The position numbers and the translations under genes are program-made. Source: Pseudomonas haemolytica (GTDB lineage: Bacteria > Pseudomonadota > Gammaproteobacteria > Pseudomonadales > Pseudomonadaceae). From it: 64,000 nt of DNA. The notes beneath the pieces were generated by a model. That model was not told the DNA's origin and made no database searches. It saw only the letters and a list, made by a program, of their open reading frames with translations. The stretch spans positions 62,001 to 126,000 of the forward strand of contig NZ_VOIW01000009.1 of NCBI RefSeq assembly GCF_009659625.1, in the 5' to 3' direction. Position 1 is the first letter of the stretch. Each line of letters begins with the position of its first letter. Shown in pieces: positions 60,517 to 64,000 of the stretch.

Positions 60517-60705
60517 AGTGTTGGCGTGCTGAACCTTACTGTGAATTTTCTAGGTTCATCAGTATCCAGGTTGAGCGTACCCACAGCGATCAAAATACCA
60601 AGTCAATATGGGCTTAATACGCCCAACATGCACGCTATGAATCTACGCAAGATCAACGTTAAGAACCCGCCAGTTCCATGGGCCATTTTTCAGACACCAA
60701 AAACC

Positions 60706-60743
60706 ACAAACCCCCGGTTTCTTTAGGAAAACCAGGGGTTTGT
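60706..60743 (-). terminator. Terminator of tRNA-Ser
   Basis: ACAAACCCC pairs with GGGGTTTGT, with a further CGGTTT/AAAACC inner stem. Read on the minus strand it lies 13 bases past the CCA end and is followed by a run of T. Confidence 0.78.
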
Positions 60744-60755
60744 GTTTACTTAATG

Positions 60756-60845
60756 TGGCGGTGAAGGAGAGATTCGAACTCTCGATACAATTTCTTGTAT
60801 ACACACTTTCCAGGCGTGCTCCTTAAGCCACTCGGACACTTCACC
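60756..60845 (-). tRNA. tRNA-Ser (anticodon GGA)
   Basis: A 90-base class II tRNA. The acceptor stem GGTGAAG / CTTCACC has discriminator G and encoded CCA. The anticodon loop CTGGAAA carries GGA for UCC/UCU codons, a long variable arm is present, and GTTCGAATC forms the T loop. Confidence 0.95.
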
Positions 60846-61183
60846 GTATCTCGGCAAACCAGTTCAGTCTGTCGAGGCGCGCTAATGTAGTCGAAAGCCT
60901 TTCTGATGGCAAAGGTTTTTTTCAGAATTTTCATGCGGTTAGACGGTTATGCCGGGGCGCGTCCGGCAAGGGGCGATGTTTCTGCCATTCTTGGACACCA
61001 CCAGCACAGGTCTGGCCGGGCTGTTGCGCCTTGCTGCGGGCCGTCTAGCCTTGGGCAGGCGAGGAAAGTCTGACTGGGTAGTCAGTCACGGCGCTTTACC
61101 GAGGCGGGCGTGGTGGGTAACGTCTGCGCACGCACTGCTATAAACAGTCCATCTCTATAACAAGCCCTACAAGGAACCGCGTC
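60846..61183. other. Intergenic region upstream of the crotonase gene
   Basis: This 338-bp stretch has no supported gene. It must contain the tRNA-Ser promoter (minus strand, just above 60846) and the promoter of the crotonase gene. No further structure was recognised. Confidence 0.5.
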
Positions 61184-61876
61184 ATGAGTGAGTTGATTGC
61201 CTACCACTTCGAAGACGGTATCGCGACCCTGACCTTGAGCAACGGCAAGGTGAATGCCATTTCTCCGGCAGTGGTCAGTGAATTCAATGCTGCGCTGGAT
61301 CAGGCCGAGAAGGATCGGGCGGTGGTGATCATCACGGGCACGCCGGGGATTTTGTCGGGTGGTTATGATTTGAAGGTGATGACCGCCGGCCCTAAGGAGG
61401 CGATCAGCCTGGTGACGTCGGGCTCGACCCTGGCGCGGCGCTTGTTGGCACACCCGTTCCCGGTGATCGTGGCGTGCCCTGGGCATGCGGTGGCCAAGGG
61501 TGCGTTCCTGTTGTTGTCGGTCGATTACCGCATTGGCGTGGAAGGCCCGTTCAGCATTGGCCTGAATGAAGTGGCGATTGGCATGACCATGCACCACGCC
61601 GGTATCGAGCTGGCGCGGGATCGTCTGCGTAAGTCGGCGTTTCATCGGTCGGTGATCAATGCCGAGATGTTTGATCCCCAAGGCGCCTTGCACGCCGGCT
61701 TCCTGGATAAGGTGGTGGCACCGGAAGAATTGCACGCTGCAGCATTGGAAGCGGCGCGTCAGTTGAAGAAGATCAACATGAACGCCCACAAGCACACCAA
61801 GTTGAAAGTGCGCCGCGCACTGCTGGAAGCCCTGGACGATGCAATCATCCAGGATCAGGGCCATAACCTGGGTTAA
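61184..61876 (+). CDS. Crotonase/enoyl-CoA hydratase-family protein
   Basis: A 230-residue crotonase-fold protein. Oxyanion-hole segments SGGYDLKVM near residue 65 and GHAVAKGAFLLLSVDYRIG near 105 are present, with NEVAIGMTMHHAG following. The usual paired catalytic glutamates are not evident, so the exact reaction (hydratase, isomerase or hydrolase) is open. It lacks the C-terminal dehydrogenase of FadB. Monocistronic, ending at a terminator. Confidence 0.87.
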   Translation: MSELIAYHFEDGIATLTLSNGKVNAISPAVVSEFNAALDQAEKDRAVVIITGTPGILSGGYDLKVMTAGPKEAISLVTSGSTLARRLLAHPFPVIVACPGHAVAKGAFLLLSVDYRIGVEGPFSIGLNEVAIGMTMHHAGIELARDRLRKSAFHRSVINAEMFDPQGALHAGFLDKVVAPEELHAAALEAARQLKKINMNAHKHTKLKVRRALLEALDDAIIQDQGHNLG

Positions 61877-61896
61877 TCCCCACACCTGCTTGACTA

Positions 61897-61922
61897 AAGC
61901 CCGACCTAGAGTCGGGCTTTTT
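61897..61922 (+). terminator. Intrinsic terminator after the crotonase gene
   Basis: AAGCCCGAC / GTCGGGCTT perfect stem with a CTAGA loop, followed by TTTTT. Confidence 0.92.
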
Positions 61923-62088
61923 CTTACAAACAAACCCGAAACATCTGTAGCCGCTCTAGACAGCCTTTATCGGCATATGTGGAAACATGCGCTTAAACAT
62001 CGCCTATCTCCTACGTATGTAGGGGCAATTGCCGAATACAGTGCACATCCGTACACTGCGCCACCTTTTGTCCCAATAGGCCGTGTCG

Positions 62089-62832
62089 ATGCTGTTTCTG
62101 TTACGTATGTTGTTGATGAGCCTGCACTTTATGGTCGCCGGGGTATTGGGCGTGCTTATCGGTGTGTGCCGTCCGTTCAACCCGGACAACAGTCGCCTCT
62201 GCGCCCGCCTCTATGCGTTGCCGGCCATGTGGATTTTGCGTCTGAACGTGAAGACGGATGTCGACTCGCTGCGCAACAAGCCCGGTACCTGCGTGGTGAT
62301 CGCCAACCATCAGTCCAACTACGACCTGTTTGTGTTTGGCAATGTGGTGCCGCACCGCACGGTATGTATCGCCAAGAAAAGCCTTAAATGGGTGCCGCTG
62401 TTCGGCCAGTTGTTCTGGCTGGCGGGGAATGTACTGATTGACCGTGGCAATGCGCACAAGGCGCGGCGTGCCATGCTCACCACCACCCATACGTTGCAGC
62501 ATGAAGACACTTCGATCTGGGTGTTCCCGGAAGGCACGCGTAACCTGGGCAAAGGTCTGTTGCCGTTCAAGAAAGGCGCGTTCCACATGGCGATCGCGGC
62601 CGGTGTGCCTATCGTGCAGGTGTGTGTCAGCAATTACGTGACGCAGATGAAGCTCAATCGCTGGGACAGTGGGGATGTGCTGATACGTTCGTTGCCGCCG
62701 ATTCCTACCACTGGCCTGACAGTGGATGACATCCCTGAGTTGATGCTGACCTGTCAGACGCAGATGGATGAGTGCATCGCACAGATGGACCGCGAACTTG
62801 CAGGAGCGAGCTTGCTCGCGAAAACCGTATAA
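62089..62832 (+). CDS. 1-acyl-sn-glycerol-3-phosphate acyltransferase (PlsC-like)
   Basis: A 247-residue membrane-associated acyltransferase making phosphatidic acid. An N-terminal hydrophobic segment precedes the NHQSNYD (HX4D) catalytic motif near residue 75 and FPEGTRN near 143. The last residues (GASLLAKTV) are encoded by the left arm of a REPIN, so the C-terminus has probably been replaced or extended by REP insertion. ATG at 62089 with AGG eight bases before; a GTG lies six bases upstream. Confidence 0.88.
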   Translation: MLFLLRMLLMSLHFMVAGVLGVLIGVCRPFNPDNSRLCARLYALPAMWILRLNVKTDVDSLRNKPGTCVVIANHQSNYDLFVFGNVVPHRTVCIAKKSLKWVPLFGQLFWLAGNVLIDRGNAHKARRAMLTTTHTLQHEDTSIWVFPEGTRNLGKGLLPFKKGAFHMAIAAGVPIVQVCVSNYVTQMKLNRWDSGDVLIRSLPPIPTTGLTVDDIPELMLTCQTQMDECIAQMDRELAGASLLAKTV

Positions 62833-62901
62833 GCAACACGGGTCACCTGATAGCGCTGCGTAATCGTTGTCGATCTTCGCGAGCCAGCTCGCTCCTACAG
62901 G
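62801..62901. repeat. REPIN overlapping the end of the plsC-like gene
   Basis: Arms GCAGGAGCGAGCTTGCTCGC..., and the near-complement GCGAGCCAGCTCGCTCCTAC... with small mismatches. This is a different REP class (AGGAGCGAGCTTGCTCGCGAA) from the GTGGGAG type elsewhere. The left arm is coding. Confidence 0.85.
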
Positions 62902-62990
62902 GGAATGGGCAATGTCTGCCAGCAACAACGGAACGCCGTTCAGGCTAAGCTGCCCAATATCTGTCCTCTTAATAAGAAGTGATCTGCACC

Positions 62991-63962
62991 ATGGGTAGAG
63001 TTGTTGCGGCCGCCGTTTACAGCGCCGGAAAGAAAGTCACGGATATCACCCTCGATGAAGGCGCAGCCTGGGCTGCCAAACCCGATCACTTTGTGTGGAT
63101 CGGCCTGGAAGAGCCCAGCGCCCAAGAGTTGAACAACCTGCAACGCCAGTTCAACCTGCATGAACTGGCGATCGAAGATGCCATGGAAAAACACAGCCGC
63201 CCGAAGCTGGAAACCTTCGGCGATGCGCTGTTTATCGTCACCTACTCACCGGTGCGCGAGCACGGCAAGCTGGAGTTTATCGAAACCCATATCTTTGCCG
63301 GCAACGGCTACATCATCACCGCACGCAACGGTCACTCGGCGTCCTACGGTTTTGTGCGCCAGCGTTGTGAGGCTCGACCGCTGTTGCTGGAGCATGGGGA
63401 AGATTTCGTCCTCTATGCGCTGTTGGATTTCGTCACCGAAAACTACCAGCCGGTGAGTGAGGCGATCCACGCCGAGATTGATGAACTGGAACGCAACGTG
63501 TTGTGCAGTTCGCTGAGCGAGGGCGATATCCAGAACCTCCACGGCCTGCGCCGCGACGTACTGCGGCTCAAGCGCTATGTGGCGCCGATGGTGGAAATCA
63601 GCCAGGAGTTGCAGAAGCTGAGCTTCCCGTTTATCGACAAGAACATGCGCCCCTACTTCCGTGACGTGCAGATCCATGTGACGCGGCAGATGGAAGACCT
63701 CACCACCCTGCGCGATATCGCCAGCCAGACCATCGAGATCGGTGTGTTGCTGGAGGCCTCGCGCCAAAGCGTGGTGCAACGCAAGTTCGCCGCGTGGGCA
63801 GCGATCCTGGCGTTCCCCACGGCGGTGGCGGGGATTTATGGGATGAACTTCCAGAACATGCCCGAGCTGCAATGGCACTACGGCTATTTTGCGGTGCTCG
63901 GGTTTATTGCGCTCGGTTGTACCGGTTTGTGGGCCAGCTTCAAGCGTTCGGGCTGGCTTTAA
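62991..63962 (+). CDS. CorA-family magnesium/divalent cation channel
   Basis: A 323-residue CorA-type protein. A long cytoplasmic funnel domain precedes two C-terminal helices, with the canonical selectivity motif YGMNFQNMPEL between them (near residue 286). It probably imports Mg2+ and possibly Co2+ or Ni2+, in contrast to CmaX, which has GIN. The ATG at 62991 has only a weak AAGAAG upstream; a GTG at 62979 is possible. Confidence 0.92.
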   Translation: MGRVVAAAVYSAGKKVTDITLDEGAAWAAKPDHFVWIGLEEPSAQELNNLQRQFNLHELAIEDAMEKHSRPKLETFGDALFIVTYSPVREHGKLEFIETHIFAGNGYIITARNGHSASYGFVRQRCEARPLLLEHGEDFVLYALLDFVTENYQPVSEAIHAEIDELERNVLCSSLSEGDIQNLHGLRRDVLRLKRYVAPMVEISQELQKLSFPFIDKNMRPYFRDVQIHVTRQMEDLTTLRDIASQTIEIGVLLEASRQSVVQRKFAAWAAILAFPTAVAGIYGMNFQNMPELQWHYGYFAVLGFIALGCTGLWASFKRSGWL

Positions 63963-64000
63963 ACCTTGGTTTCAGGCTTGTGCGCAACAAAGCGCATCAT

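Noticed and set aside
60526..60726. A 66-codon plus-strand open frame next to tRNA-Ser, possibly an integrase remnant
   Set aside because: No integrase motif, overlaps the tRNA terminator, and no repeat of the tRNA 3' end was found.
28886..62901. Repeated GTGGGAGSGGGCTTGC motifs as a CRISPR-like or tandem array
   Set aside because: They are dispersed, palindromic and intergenic with no regular spacers; they are REP/REPIN elements.

Overview
The window looks like chromosome of a fluorescent Pseudomonas (P. fluorescens group). Support comes from GC-rich coding sequence, the oprF-sigX-cmpX-crfX-cmaX block known from P. aeruginosa, a Pseudomonas-type nasS-nasT-transporter-kinase-nirB-nirD-nasA-cobA nitrate cluster, GTG-start thrH, and many REP/REPIN hairpins of the GTGGGAGSGGGCTTGC type. 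No CRISPR array, insertion sequence or complete prophage was seen.

Layout. 0-6.7 kb: a CHASE/PAS/GGDEF diguanylate cyclase, rlmL, rmf and pyrD. 6.8-8.0 kb: three small minus-strand genes (SLT transglycosylase, OmpR-type winged helix, SpoA/SctQ-like fragment) that read as a remnant of a SPI-1-like type III secretion locus. 8.2-19.7 kb: nitrate assimilation, with nasS, nasT, an MFS nitrate transporter, a PP2C-kinase fusion, nirB, nirD, nasA and cobA. Sigma-54 promoter matches followed by two-hairpin NasT-type antiterminator leaders precede nasS, the transporter and nirB. 19.7-28.9 kb: the oprF/sigX envelope-stress block, rraA, an alpha/beta hydrolase, and ppsA divergent from its regulatory kinase/phosphorylase.

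29-44.7 kb looks like an accessory insertion with two modules. The first is a MocR regulator divergent from an EamA exporter, a JAMM-ubiquitin-like-E1-rhodanese fusion, a cysteine synthase, a serine acetyltransferase and an AlaX-type editing protein. I read it as a sulfur-carrier-dependent cysteine module with its own exporter. The second is the methylcitrate cycle (GntR-prpB-prpC-acnD-prpF-prpD), interrupted by REP/REPIN hairpins at three internal junctions.

44.8-48 kb: a retropepsin-like / transglutaminase-7TM / ATP-grasp trio. 48-64 kb: pabB, thrH, cysH, an NCS1 transporter plus Asp/Glu/hydantoin racemase-family pair behind a sigma-54 promoter match, a LysR/SDR divergent pair, a HAD phosphatase, small genes, a His-tailed EamA transporter, a second diguanylate cyclase next to tRNA-Ser(GGA), a crotonase, a PlsC-like acyltransferase and a CorA-type channel.

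The strongest candidates for something undescribed are the JAMM-Ubl-E1-rhodanese cysteine operon (with an internal ribosome-binding site just before the Ubl domain), the orphan HilA/IagB/SctQ-like remnant, the three parallel NasT leaders, and the racemase-family protein lacking its first catalytic cysteine.
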